A stretch of DNA of 64,000 nt from Bacillota bacterium (lineage in GTDB: Bacteria; Bacillota; Clostridia; Acetivibrionales; DTU013), in assembly GCA_023439545.1 (NCBI GenBank), contig JAEXNT010000058.1, positions 1-64,000 of the forward strand, given 5' to 3'. A program made the position numbers and the translations under genes. Positions 1 through 8,255 of the stretch are shown piece by piece. A model generated the notes under the pieces. It saw nothing but the letters and a program-made list of their open reading frames with translations. It was not told the DNA's origin and ran no database searches. Each line of letters opens with the position of its first letter. Within the stretch, counting starts at the first letter, position 1.

Positions 1-598
1 TCAGTATGCTCTGCTGGGGTGATATATCAAGGAACGTCAACCTGTAACCGTTCGTCAGGGGTTTGATGCTATATGCCCAGTGATTGCCGTCCAGTTTGAA
101 TTTTCCATGTTCCTTGTTTTGTGATACTGCGATGTTTTTTGCTTCCTCATAAAATGAAGCATCCATCTTGAAAAGTGAAACGACAGTCTTAAGGTTCCAT
201 TGACTGTCTGTAACCATGCCAAAAGTAATAAAGCGCTCGAACGGCTGCTTGCTGCCATCTGCAGGAGTCTGACCGGAATTACCCTGGCTGGGATTGCCCA
301 GACCGGGATTGCTCTGCCCGGATTGAATACCGGCGCCTGATTTACGTACGGTTGAATTCCCTGTCTCGGGCCGGACGGGAACGGCAGCGCCGCTCTTGTT
401 AATTTGGGACTTGATCTCCGGCAGCAGCGGGAATATCTCTTCGCGGTTGAAGCCGGATAACCTGCGGAGGTTTATATTGATTTCGTTATTCACGTTCTTA
501 TATGTGATAAAGTAAATGGTTGCAAACGATATGAACATTGTTATCGAGATAATAACCATGTTCAATATCAGAAAACGGTTCCTAAGCTTTGTGAACAT
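1..598 (-). CDS. Sensor histidine kinase, N-terminal part (cut by window edge)
   Basis: Open without a stop from an ATG at 598 to the window edge, about 199 residues. The first 35 residues hold one membrane segment (LNMVIISITMFISFATIYF). A Gly/Asn/Gln/Ser-rich linker follows, then a probable extracytoplasmic sensing region. No HAMP or kinase domain lies inside the window. The kinase call rests on position: the ATG overlaps the stop of the response regulator by one base (TAATG), the usual coupling of a regulator-kinase pair. The stimulus is unknown. The linker is built of repeated N-P-G-L/S-Q-G-N units and may have grown by slippage. Confidence 0.75.
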   Translation of the reverse strand, partial: MFTKLRNRFLILNMVIISITMFISFATIYFITYKNVNNEININLRRLSGFNREEIFPLLPEIKSQINKSGAAVPVRPETGNSTVRKSGAGIQSGQSNPGLGNPSQGNSGQTPADGSKQPFERFITFGMVTDSQWNLKTVVSLFKMDASFYEEAKNIAVSQNKEHGKFKLDGNHWAYSIKPLTNGYRLTFLDISPQQSIL

Positions 599-1278
599 TA
601 TTCCTGCCCCGCCTCCAGTACATATCCCACGCCCCTGACCGTAGCTATCGATACGGTGGAATCCAGATATGCAAGCTTTTTTCTGAGAAATGAGATGTAA
701 ACTTCGACATTATTATGTTCGGCATCCGAATTAAAACCCCAAAGCTTTTCTATAACCAATTCCTTTGAGGTGACCGCATTTTTTCTTGTCATGAGAAGTT
801 CCAGCAATTCGCTTTCCTTCAGTATCAGTTTGATCTCCTTCGATCCCCTGGCCAGCTTCAGACTGCCTGTATTGAGCTCTATATCCCCAAATTTTACAGT
901 GCTGTCGGGTATGACTTCGCCCCTCCGTCTGGACGCCGCTCTGATTCTTGCCAGCAGCTCCTCGGTTGCAAAGGGCTTGGATAGGTAATCGTCAGCGCCG
1001 TTGTCGAGTCCCGTTACCTTGTCTGATATTTCGCTCTTTGCCGTGAGCAGGATAACGGGTGTAGAAACGCCTTCCTTTCTTATGTTTCGTAAAACGCTTA
1101 TGCCGTCCATCCCGGGCAGCATAATGTCCAGCAATATCAGGTCATATATGCCCGTGAGCGCGTTATCGAGACCGGATAAACCATCATTTACGGCGTCGGC
1201 CGAATAGTTGTTTTTCTTCAGTATTTGTGTAAGCGCTTCCGCAAGGTATGTTTCATCCTCGATAATCAGTATCCTCAT
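598..1278 (-). CDS. OmpR-family response regulator
   Basis: A 226-residue DNA-binding response regulator. The receiver domain (about 1-115) has the acidic pair in IIEDE, the phosphoacceptor Asp51 in LILLDIMLPGMDG, the Thr in ILLTAKS and the Lys in YLSKPF. The winged-helix output domain (about 128-224) ends in the typical IATVRGVGYVLE. I start it at ATG 1278; a TTG two codons upstream is also possible, and neither has a strong ribosome binding site. It is translationally coupled to the sensor kinase downstream. Target genes cannot be deduced. Confidence 0.93.
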   Translation of the reverse strand: MRILIIEDETYLAEALTQILKKNNYSADAVNDGLSGLDNALTGIYDLILLDIMLPGMDGISVLRNIRKEGVSTPVILLTAKSEISDKVTGLDNGADDYLSKPFATEELLARIRAASRRRGEVIPDSTVKFGDIELNTGSLKLARGSKEIKLILKESELLELLMTRKNAVTSKELVIEKLWGFNSDAEHNNVEVYISFLRKKLAYLDSTVSIATVRGVGYVLEAGQE

Positions 1279-1320
1279 ATACAACCGCTTTCTATCATTT
1301 TGTTCTTACTATTGCTTTAG

Positions 1321-1442
1321 CGTCAGAGAGGGACATTCTATCGTCCGGGGACATTCCTAGTAACGGTATTCATTGGGGACATTTCTGGCAATGGTACTTG
1401 AAGATGTGTCCCCTGACCTTATAAGGTGTGTCCCTTTACATT
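1321..1442. repeat. Cluster of GGGACA / TGTCCC motifs in an intergenic region
   Basis: Between the response regulator and the oxidoreductase, the motif GGGACA occurs three times on the plus strand (about 1330, 1339 and 1375) and twice inverted as TGTCCC (about 1412 and 1429). Spacing is irregular and parts can fold back on each other. Similar short GGGAC words are scattered in clostridial intergenic DNA. A related piece, AAAGAACCGTCCC, occurs near 14622 in this window. No gene is seen in 1285-1570. Confidence 0.5.
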
Positions 1443-1570
1443 ATAACACCTGAAAGCTTTAACCAACCTTAAATGTATGCATTGACAGCCGGCCTTTGCA
1501 TATGCTTTTGATTAAACCGCCTATTTATGGGGATATATACAGAATATAACTGCCTGAAAGGGGATTGTAA

Positions 1571-2917
1571 ATGGAACAATATAACATAGACAAAGCCAGG
1601 AATACAGTAAAGGTCAAAATGGTCAGGTGCCTGATCTGCGGTGCAACCTTCGACGCATCGCTCGAAAAATGCCCTGTTTGCGGCGTAGGGCCGGAGTACT
1701 TCGAACCCTATGAGGAAGAGGAGACTACATACCGGAAGGACACGAATGAAGTTTTCGTGATTCTTGGAAACGGAGCTGCCGGGCTCAGCGCGGCGGAGGC
1801 GATCCGCGAACGCAACGGAACCTGCACTGTCATAATGGTTACGGACGAGCCGTATCTGAGCTACAACCGTCCAATGCTCACAAAATCCCTCGAAAGCTTG
1901 AAAAATGCCGAAGAGATAGCGATCCACGACCGCGAATGGTATGAAAATAACAAAATAACGAATATACTCGGCGTACGGGCAGTGAAGCTCGATACCGCTG
2001 CCAAAACAATCATATTGGGCGACGGAAGCCTGTTGAAATACGATAAATGCATATATGCGCTGGGCTCGGAATGCTTCATCCCTCCGATCACCGGCGCGGA
2101 CAAGCCGGAGGTCGTCGCTGTGCGCCGTATGGACGACGTTCTGAGGATCAGAGCACTTTCAGAAAGGGTAAAAAACACCGTTGTCATCGGAGGAGGCGTC
2201 CTTGGTCTGGAGGCAGCGTGGGGAATGTACAGGTGCGGCAGCAGGGTCACCGTTCTGGAAGTCGCAGATAAGCTGATGGTACGGCAGCTCGACGACGTCG
2301 GAGGGGAACTGCTTGCTAACGTCATTGTAGACGCGGGGATAGACTTCAGGATCAACGCAGCAATAACCGAGGTAATCGGCAACGGTACCGTGACCGGCGT
2401 CAAACTGGAGGACGGTACTGTATACCCGGCCGACCTTGTGATAATCTCGGCAGGGGTCTCAGCCAATACGGCATTAGCGAAGGAAGCGGGCATAACGGCG
2501 GAGCGAAGCGTCTTAGTCAACGAAAGGATGGAGACCAGCGCTCCGGGCGTTTATGCGTGCGGCGACTGTGCGCAATATAACGGCGTCAATTACGCAATCT
2601 GGCCGCAGGCGCTGGAAATGGGCAGGATAGCCGGCGCAAACGCCGCCGGAGACAATGTTTCCTACAAACCGGTCCCGGCGGCGCTCACCTTTGAAGGTAT
2701 GGATACTACTCTATTTGCGGCAGGAGATAACGGCAGGACTCCTGGCCTGCACTACAAAACCGCAGAGGTCAGGGACCCGGCAAACAAAATATATGAAAAG
2801 TATTATTTTGCAGGCGACGGGCTGGCAGGTGTTATTTTAATCGGTGATACCTCAAGACTGGGCGAGCTGACCAAGGCTCTGGATGAGAAAAAAAAATATA
2901 ACGGTTTGAAGTTTTAA
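1571..2917 (+). CDS. NAD(P)H-dependent FAD oxidoreductase with N-terminal rubredoxin-like zinc/iron knuckle
   Basis: 448 residues. The N-terminal 45 residues hold two CxxC pairs (CLIC and CPVC, 13 residues apart), a small rubredoxin-like metal-binding module. Two Rossmann folds follow: FAD binding at VILGNGAAGLSAAEA and NAD(P)H binding at VVIGGGVLGLEAA. The second FAD contact is GVYACGDCAQ, and a C-terminal dimerisation-type domain ends the protein. This is the layout of NADH:rubredoxin oxidoreductases and nitrite-reductase-like flavoproteins, which pass electrons from NADH to rubredoxin or rubrerythrin-type partners in oxygen or nitric oxide defence. The electron acceptor is not shown by the neighbours. 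AAAGGGG lies before the ATG. It is probably a single-gene unit. Confidence 0.85.
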   Translation: MEQYNIDKARNTVKVKMVRCLICGATFDASLEKCPVCGVGPEYFEPYEEEETTYRKDTNEVFVILGNGAAGLSAAEAIRERNGTCTVIMVTDEPYLSYNRPMLTKSLESLKNAEEIAIHDREWYENNKITNILGVRAVKLDTAAKTIILGDGSLLKYDKCIYALGSECFIPPITGADKPEVVAVRRMDDVLRIRALSERVKNTVVIGGGVLGLEAAWGMYRCGSRVTVLEVADKLMVRQLDDVGGELLANVIVDAGIDFRINAAITEVIGNGTVTGVKLEDGTVYPADLVIISAGVSANTALAKEAGITAERSVLVNERMETSAPGVYACGDCAQYNGVNYAIWPQALEMGRIAGANAAGDNVSYKPVPAALTFEGMDTTLFAAGDNGRTPGLHYKTAEVRDPANKIYEKYYFAGDGLAGVILIGDTSRLGELTKALDEKKKYNGLKF

Positions 2918-2961
2918 TATGGTAAAATTGGTTATCGGTACATAGAAAACAGGGGGTTATT

Positions 2962-3846
2962 ATGATGAAGAGCTTCGATTACAGGAAGATCGACGCATTT
3001 GCTTCGGCAGGATCGGCGGGCAACCCTGCGGCGTGTATATATATTGACGGTAACCAGGCGCTCACTGAAGATGACATGCAAAATGTAGCCAAACAGCACA
3101 AGGGCTTCGTTTCAGAGATGGTATACTGCCATGCCGACGGGCAGGGCGCGTACAAGCTTACGTACTATTCCTCGGAATGCGAGGTGGAATTTTGCGGGCA
3201 CGGTACAATCGCCTGCATGTATGACCTTGTAAGCCGCACGCCTGAATTGCTGCAGAAAAAAGAGATAATGATCGGGACCAATAAAAAGGGCATATTGACG
3301 GTCTATAACGAAATCAGCAGCGAAAATGCCGTATACATAACGGCGCCGGAACCTGTCCATATAGGAACCGTTCCGACTGCAGCCGAGATTGCCCCTGCTT
3401 TAGGCATTGCAACCGGAAGCATATCGGATGAATTCGAAATCGATTTGATAAATGTAGGTCTTGCGACGCTTATCGTTCCTGTTTCCAACCTGAGGGAGGA
3501 GATAAGCATGTTCCCGGATGAAAAGAAATTGAAGGCCTTTTGTGAGACGAATAGTGTTGACATAATACTTGCCTTTTCAACCGAAACCGAAGACAGCGTT
3601 AATATTGCGCATACGAGGGTATTCGCACCGAAATTCGGATACCTTGAGGATCCGGCGACGGGCTCGGGCAACAGCGCCTTCGGTTACTACATGCTGAAAA
3701 ACGGGATGTGGGACGGTGAAAGCGTATCGGTCGAACAGGGCGGAATCGACATGGTATTCAACAAGGTGAGGCTGACTGTCAGGGACGGAAGGGTACTGTT
3801 CGGCGGAAGCGCCGAAACAAGGATCATAGGTAGATATTTTATATAA
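2962..3846 (+). CDS. PhzF-family isomerase/epimerase
   Basis: 294 residues with the two-lobed diaminopimelate-epimerase-like fold of the PhzF family. Family marks are the early NPAAC, the probable catalytic Glu52 in FVSEMVY, FCGHGT near residue 77, and DPATGSGNSAFGYY near residue 230. PhzF enzymes carry out acid/base isomerisation of small acids; the phenazine enzyme is only one member, and no other phenazine gene is here. The physiological substrate is unknown. The start is set by AGGGGG seven bases before the ATG. It lies 44 bp after the oxidoreductase on the same strand and may share its transcript. Confidence 0.88.
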   Translation: MMKSFDYRKIDAFASAGSAGNPAACIYIDGNQALTEDDMQNVAKQHKGFVSEMVYCHADGQGAYKLTYYSSECEVEFCGHGTIACMYDLVSRTPELLQKKEIMIGTNKKGILTVYNEISSENAVYITAPEPVHIGTVPTAAEIAPALGIATGSISDEFEIDLINVGLATLIVPVSNLREEISMFPDEKKLKAFCETNSVDIILAFSTETEDSVNIAHTRVFAPKFGYLEDPATGSGNSAFGYYMLKNGMWDGESVSVEQGGIDMVFNKVRLTVRDGRVLFGGSAETRIIGRYFI

Positions 3847-3851
3847 AAACG

Positions 3852-3925
3852 GCAGCCGTTTGATCAGGCGCCACTCGTTCAGAATCTTTTCGATCAGGTA
3901 CAATTCGACCAGGCGGCCTTTCTAT
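3852..3925 (+). repeat. Degenerate ~15-bp tandem repeat (TTCGATCAGG-like)
   Basis: Just after the PhzF-like gene, four imperfect units of about 15 bp follow one another: gtTTGATCAGGCG, cTCGTTCAGAATC, TTCGATCAGGTAC and TTCGACCAGGCGG. The array is non-coding and degenerate. The rest of the gap to 4081 is AT-rich and probably holds the promoter of the next gene. Confidence 0.5.
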
Positions 3926-4081
3926 AATGCTGCATTCCTCATAATATTTTACAAAGTCTAGCAATTATGATAATGTATAATATGTGTTGCATACACATTA
4001 TTTTACTGGCCATACAGATTTAATAAATAATTACGGATGTAGGGTTGTATTACAAGTATAATGTTTGAAAAGAGTGATAAT

Positions 4082-6901
4082 ATGAAAAGAATCCTTTCCA
4101 AAGCGTTTTTTGTCATTATATTAACATTGCTTGTTCAAATTCCTTTTAACGTATCGTCTGCTCAGGACGAAAAGACTGACGGCAGCATATTAACTGCGGA
4201 TACTATACAAAATACCGCCGTGGCTGCGGACGCTGTAATGCTGGTCGTTCCTGAACCGTCTGTCAGGTACTGTCATATATATTATTTAATAAGCGACGGC
4301 CAGGGTTACCATTATGAGAGTTATTTCAACATTACCGGTGATACGGTTACAGTTGGCGATAGTACTCAAATGACTTTCAAAGGGTTTAACTGGACGACTT
4401 CCAGCGAATATATAGTAGTTATAGAAACCAAGAAGGGCGCTTATAAAAAGGTTATAAAGAAAACAGATATGTCGAAAGTGCTGACACTTAAGCTCGATAC
4501 TGCGTTCAGCGTGGTTTTGCCTTCCGATATGCAGACAACGGGTCAATTGGTGGATTTGGATTTGCTTGATGATAACGGAGTACGTATCACATCCATCCCG
4601 ATCGAATTAAATAGTAACCTAATTCAAAACGGCTTTAAAATTCCGTACGGCAGGTATGATGCCAAAGTCGGCATAATCAGCGGCGCATTGCCATATGTTT
4701 TGTTTAAGCACAATTGTGTCATTTCTTCTTCAAGCACTAAAATTGTTTTTGCGTCGGCTGAAATTAAAAAAATATCTCTGAACCTTTTGCAAAACAACGC
4801 CAGTAAAAAAACTGCCAGGATAAAGGGGATCGGAATAAGCTATAATTCCCGAGGCAATTATGTCTACCCAACTATAACAAGCGGTACGCCTAGTGTCCTT
4901 GTAAGCAAGTCACTGTGCGATATTACAGTTATAGTAGAAGAGATCGAAGATCCATCTATTGTATATCACATCGAACAAACAGGCGTCAATACGGGCAGTT
5001 TGGATAAGGCTCTCGATTTCAGCCTGAAAATGCATACGACAATGAATCTTCCCGAAAGCATAGCCGGAGGAAGGGATTTGAACGGCTTTTCTATTAAAAA
5101 TGATCTTAACCAGGCAATAACAGTAAGACAAGGTACTAAAGAATTTTATGGCACGATAAAGTTATCAGGTGCGTCCGGAGCATCATATACCATGGAGATG
5201 CCTTTGTTCAATGGAATAACCACAAAAATACCATCGGTCTCGGAAATGTTTTCTATCAGCTATACGGTACCGGGACCTCTGACAGTCACGCCTTCCACTG
5301 GTTCGGTATTTATCTACATCCCGTACGAATCCGGCATAATATCGATAGAACCCGCCAAACCAAGCCCTCAGCTGGTTGGAAGCACAATAAGGTGGAACTG
5401 TAAAACCTTCGGGGACAATAGCAATAACCAATACCATTTCGAGGTTTTCAACGGAAGCACTCTCGTAGCGTCATCTGCCGCATACTCGCCGGCCAAGTAC
5501 TTTGACTGGACGCCTAAGGAGCCCGGAACAAAGTACAGGGCGATTGTATACATGAGTAATGCTCAAACTCTGGAAGGTCATAAAACGGTGTCGAAAACGT
5601 CCGCGTATTATACCATCTCTGCACCTGCTCCGATAGCGATAACCTCCATTTTACCCGACAAGGCAAGCCCGCAGCTGACAGGTACGAAGATACGCTGGAC
5701 CACTACCATAAGCGGAGGTAAAGCTCCCGTATATTATTACAGAATATATAAGGGCAGTACTGTAGTGACGGAATCCTCTGACTATTCAACAAATAACTAT
5801 TTCGACTGGACTCCTACGGCAGCTGGTACTGATTATAGTGCGTTGGTATATGTAAAGGAAAATGGCGCTTCATATACAACCAGGGTATCCAAGGCTTCCA
5901 GCTATTTCACTGTTACCGCGGCCGCACCGATAACAATCACCTCGCTGACGCCGAACCCGGCCAGTCCCCAGGAAGCAGGCGCGTCGGTCAGGTGGACATG
6001 TGAAGTATCCGGAGGTATAAGCCCTGTATATTACTTCGAATTATATGACGGAACCTCGATGATAGCACATTCCGCAGACTACACGGCTGTTAATTACATT
6101 GACTGGACGCCATTGGAGAAGGGTAGTAATTACAGGGTGATAGTATACGTCAAAGAGAAGGGCTCTTCCAGTTACGTAACAAAAACGTCCGGCTATTATA
6201 CGATAACAGGACCGGTACTCAAGGTGGTCGATAATAGTGTGGCGGCCGTAGCTGCAGATAAAATTGAAGTGACCTTCGACGCAGATATCGGATCATGCTC
6301 TCCCGGTGTTTTTGATGTCAGGAGCGGGTCTGCCAGGGATTCGGAACGTATATCCTATTTTGATTTTGTTTCCAGCCATGACAGAACGGCAACATTTAGA
6401 TTAGTCAGTCCGATAGGAACAGATCCGTCCGGTTTGTGGCTGGTGCCGAATCGTCCGGATCTGGCAAAGGATGAATACGGAGTTGCTATGAGCGCAGATG
6501 CGCCGTCGATGCGGATCATAGACAAAGCGGCGCCTGTTGTGTTGTCAGCCAGGTCAGTGTCTTCAACGTCTGTTGAAGTGAAATTCAGCGAGAATGTATC
6601 CGTTCCTGATGTCAGCGCATTACTGAGCGACCTTTCAATCAAAAAAGCCAGTGATGGCTCGGCTGTTTCCATAAAAGCGGAAGATATTACCATAGCTGAT
6701 AATAAAATAGTTATCGGAGGCTTGGAAGGCGGCACTGAATATGAATTGTCATTTCTAACGGGAACAAGTGTTGTTGACGATAGTCCGGCGCATAATACAC
6801 TGGTTCCTTATCAAAGTACTGTAACAACAAGCGAGGCAGAGTTCCGCCTTTTAACAGGCCCTGCAGACACAGTAATAAGGGTTCCCAAGTTGCATAAATA
6901 G
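4082..6901 (+). CDS. Large secreted protein with three Ig-like/FN3-like repeats
   Basis: About 939 residues. The start is placed at ATG 4082, giving a clear signal peptide (MKRILSKAFFVIILTLL, cleavage near SSAQ); an in-frame ATG at 4061 only adds a hydrophilic tail. No enzyme motif is seen. Residues about 420-515, 518-615 and 617-710 are three copies of one beta-sandwich unit, each with a SPQ entry, R-W-x-C/T, a FDWTP or IDWTP centre and Y-Y/F-T-I/V at the end. Two further Ig-like segments follow (KIEVTFDADIG and SVEVKFSENVSV). There is no sortase motif or S-layer domain, so it may be released or held by another factor. Likely role: extracellular adhesion or scaffolding; function unknown. Confidence 0.75.
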   Translation: MKRILSKAFFVIILTLLVQIPFNVSSAQDEKTDGSILTADTIQNTAVAADAVMLVVPEPSVRYCHIYYLISDGQGYHYESYFNITGDTVTVGDSTQMTFKGFNWTTSSEYIVVIETKKGAYKKVIKKTDMSKVLTLKLDTAFSVVLPSDMQTTGQLVDLDLLDDNGVRITSIPIELNSNLIQNGFKIPYGRYDAKVGIISGALPYVLFKHNCVISSSSTKIVFASAEIKKISLNLLQNNASKKTARIKGIGISYNSRGNYVYPTITSGTPSVLVSKSLCDITVIVEEIEDPSIVYHIEQTGVNTGSLDKALDFSLKMHTTMNLPESIAGGRDLNGFSIKNDLNQAITVRQGTKEFYGTIKLSGASGASYTMEMPLFNGITTKIPSVSEMFSISYTVPGPLTVTPSTGSVFIYIPYESGIISIEPAKPSPQLVGSTIRWNCKTFGDNSNNQYHFEVFNGSTLVASSAAYSPAKYFDWTPKEPGTKYRAIVYMSNAQTLEGHKTVSKTSAYYTISAPAPIAITSILPDKASPQLTGTKIRWTTTISGGKAPVYYYRIYKGSTVVTESSDYSTNNYFDWTPTAAGTDYSALVYVKENGASYTTRVSKASSYFTVTAAAPITITSLTPNPASPQEAGASVRWTCEVSGGISPVYYFELYDGTSMIAHSADYTAVNYIDWTPLEKGSNYRVIVYVKEKGSSSYVTKTSGYYTITGPVLKVVDNSVAAVAADKIEVTFDADIGSCSPGVFDVRSGSARDSERISYFDFVSSHDRTATFRLVSPIGTDPSGLWLVPNRPDLAKDEYGVAMSADAPSMRIIDKAAPVVLSARSVSSTSVEVKFSENVSVPDVSALLSDLSIKKASDGSAVSIKAEDITIADNKIVIGGLEGGTEYELSFLTGTSVVDDSPAHNTLVPYQSTVTTSEAEFRLLTGPADTVIRVPKLHK

Positions 6902-6957
6902 GTCTGTTTTTGTACCTTCCTATATATTATAATGTAATACATCTGGAGGGTGTAAAA

Positions 6958-8061
6958 ATGGACAATGCCGTGACAAGCCTGCCCGGGGCGGGGGGCCGTA
7001 CTGAGAAGGGCGGCCGTATAGCTTATCTGGATCTGTTGAGGATCATTACAATGTTTTCAGTAGTCGTGCTGCATACGGCGGGACAGCACTGGAACGAACT
7101 GAGCCCATCGACTGGCGCATGGCAGATATTCAATATATTCGACGGTATCGTCAGATTTGCTGTTCCAGTAATGGTAATGATCAGCGGAGTTTTTTTCCTC
7201 GATCCGAAAAGGGAAATACCGCTCAAAAAGCTTTACGGCAAATACATACTGAGGCTGGCAGTCGCTTATGTTTTCTGGTCATTCGTATATGCGATCTACA
7301 AATACTACATATCGGGCGAGCCGTTTTATTCAGGCTCAATCAAGACGATAACCATATATACGATCAACAGCTTTTATCACCTCTGGTTTTTACCCATGAT
7401 GATCGCCCTGTACATGCTGGTTCCATTCCTGCAGCTCATTACAAGATACGGCGGTGAAAAACTGTGCAGGTATTTTATAATACTTTTCTTTGTATTTGGG
7501 ATACTGATAACTTCGCTTTTGAAATTCGATTTCCCTTATTACGATTATACAAGGAGCATCCTTACGAGATTGCCGATAGAATTGGTCGGCAGTTATGCGG
7601 GTTACTTCATGCTGGGATATTATCTTTACACCTTCCCTATATCCAAAAAGCTTCAAGCAGCAGCCTATATCCTGGGGATTTGCAGCGTCCTTGGCTGTAT
7701 CGCTGGAACAAGCCTACTCTCTCTTAAGGAAAATGCTCCGGTGGGATACATACTCGATTATTTCATGGTCACGACGTTTTTCTCGTCAATAGCACTTTTC
7801 ATTTTCTTCAAATACCAGGTTTCCAAACTGAGTTGGTCGGAAGGTTCCATGAAGCGCATACAGTACGTTTCTTTGTGCACATTCGGTATCTACCTGGTTC
7901 ATGCGATGATATTGTCCTATCTCGGAGAGAGGGGCCTCGACACGCTTTCCTTCAACGCTCTGCTGTCAGTGCCTTTACTTGCGGTGCTTATATTCGCGGC
8001 AAGCTTTGCGGTGACCGCATTGTTAAGGATGATACCTGTGGTGAACAAGTATATCACGTAA
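6958..8061 (+). CDS. Membrane acyltransferase (acyltransferase 3 family)
   Basis: 367 residues with about ten membrane segments. The family signature R-I-A-Y-L-D-L-L-R starts the first segment, with the catalytic-type His in VVLHTAG and HLWFLPMM further on. Members transfer acetyl or similar groups to sugars of the cell surface or peptidoglycan (OatA- and WecH-like). The acceptor cannot be told. The start is ATG 6958 because GGAGGG lies seven bases upstream; an in-frame start at 6910 has no such site. It follows the secreted repeat protein by 56 bp and may be co-transcribed. Confidence 0.88.
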   Translation: MDNAVTSLPGAGGRTEKGGRIAYLDLLRIITMFSVVVLHTAGQHWNELSPSTGAWQIFNIFDGIVRFAVPVMVMISGVFFLDPKREIPLKKLYGKYILRLAVAYVFWSFVYAIYKYYISGEPFYSGSIKTITIYTINSFYHLWFLPMMIALYMLVPFLQLITRYGGEKLCRYFIILFFVFGILITSLLKFDFPYYDYTRSILTRLPIELVGSYAGYFMLGYYLYTFPISKKLQAAAYILGICSVLGCIAGTSLLSLKENAPVGYILDYFMVTTFFSSIALFIFFKYQVSKLSWSEGSMKRIQYVSLCTFGIYLVHAMILSYLGERGLDTLSFNALLSVPLLAVLIFAASFAVTALLRMIPVVNKYIT

Positions 8062-8074
8062 ACCGGGCGTTCGG

Positions 8075-8215
8075 TAAGCAGATCGGCGTATCGTAAGCAA
8101 CCGGTGTGTCGTAAGAGAACCGGCATATCGTAAGTAGGCCGGCGTATCGTAAGCAACGGGTGTGTCGTAAGCAGACCGGCGTATCGTAAGCAACGGGTGT
8201 GTCGTAAACAGACCG
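8075..8215 (+). repeat. 18-19 bp tandem repeat array between convergent genes
   Basis: Seven to eight imperfect copies of an 18-19 bp unit, alternating between two forms: ccggCGTATCGTAAGCAAC and gggtgTGTCGTAAGCAGA. The core TCGTAAG is nearly constant. The array fills the gap between the acyltransferase gene and the 3' end of the glycoside hydrolase gene. It is non-coding and has no spacer-like unique sequence, so it is a minisatellite and not a CRISPR array. Confidence 0.85.
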
Positions 8216-8255
8216 GCACCCGTAACCCGGAAGGAGCATCATCAGCGGCGATTTA

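Noticed and set aside
8075..8215. Possible CRISPR array
   Set aside because: Units are 18-19 bp in direct tandem with no unique spacers, and no cas genes are present; it is a minisatellite.
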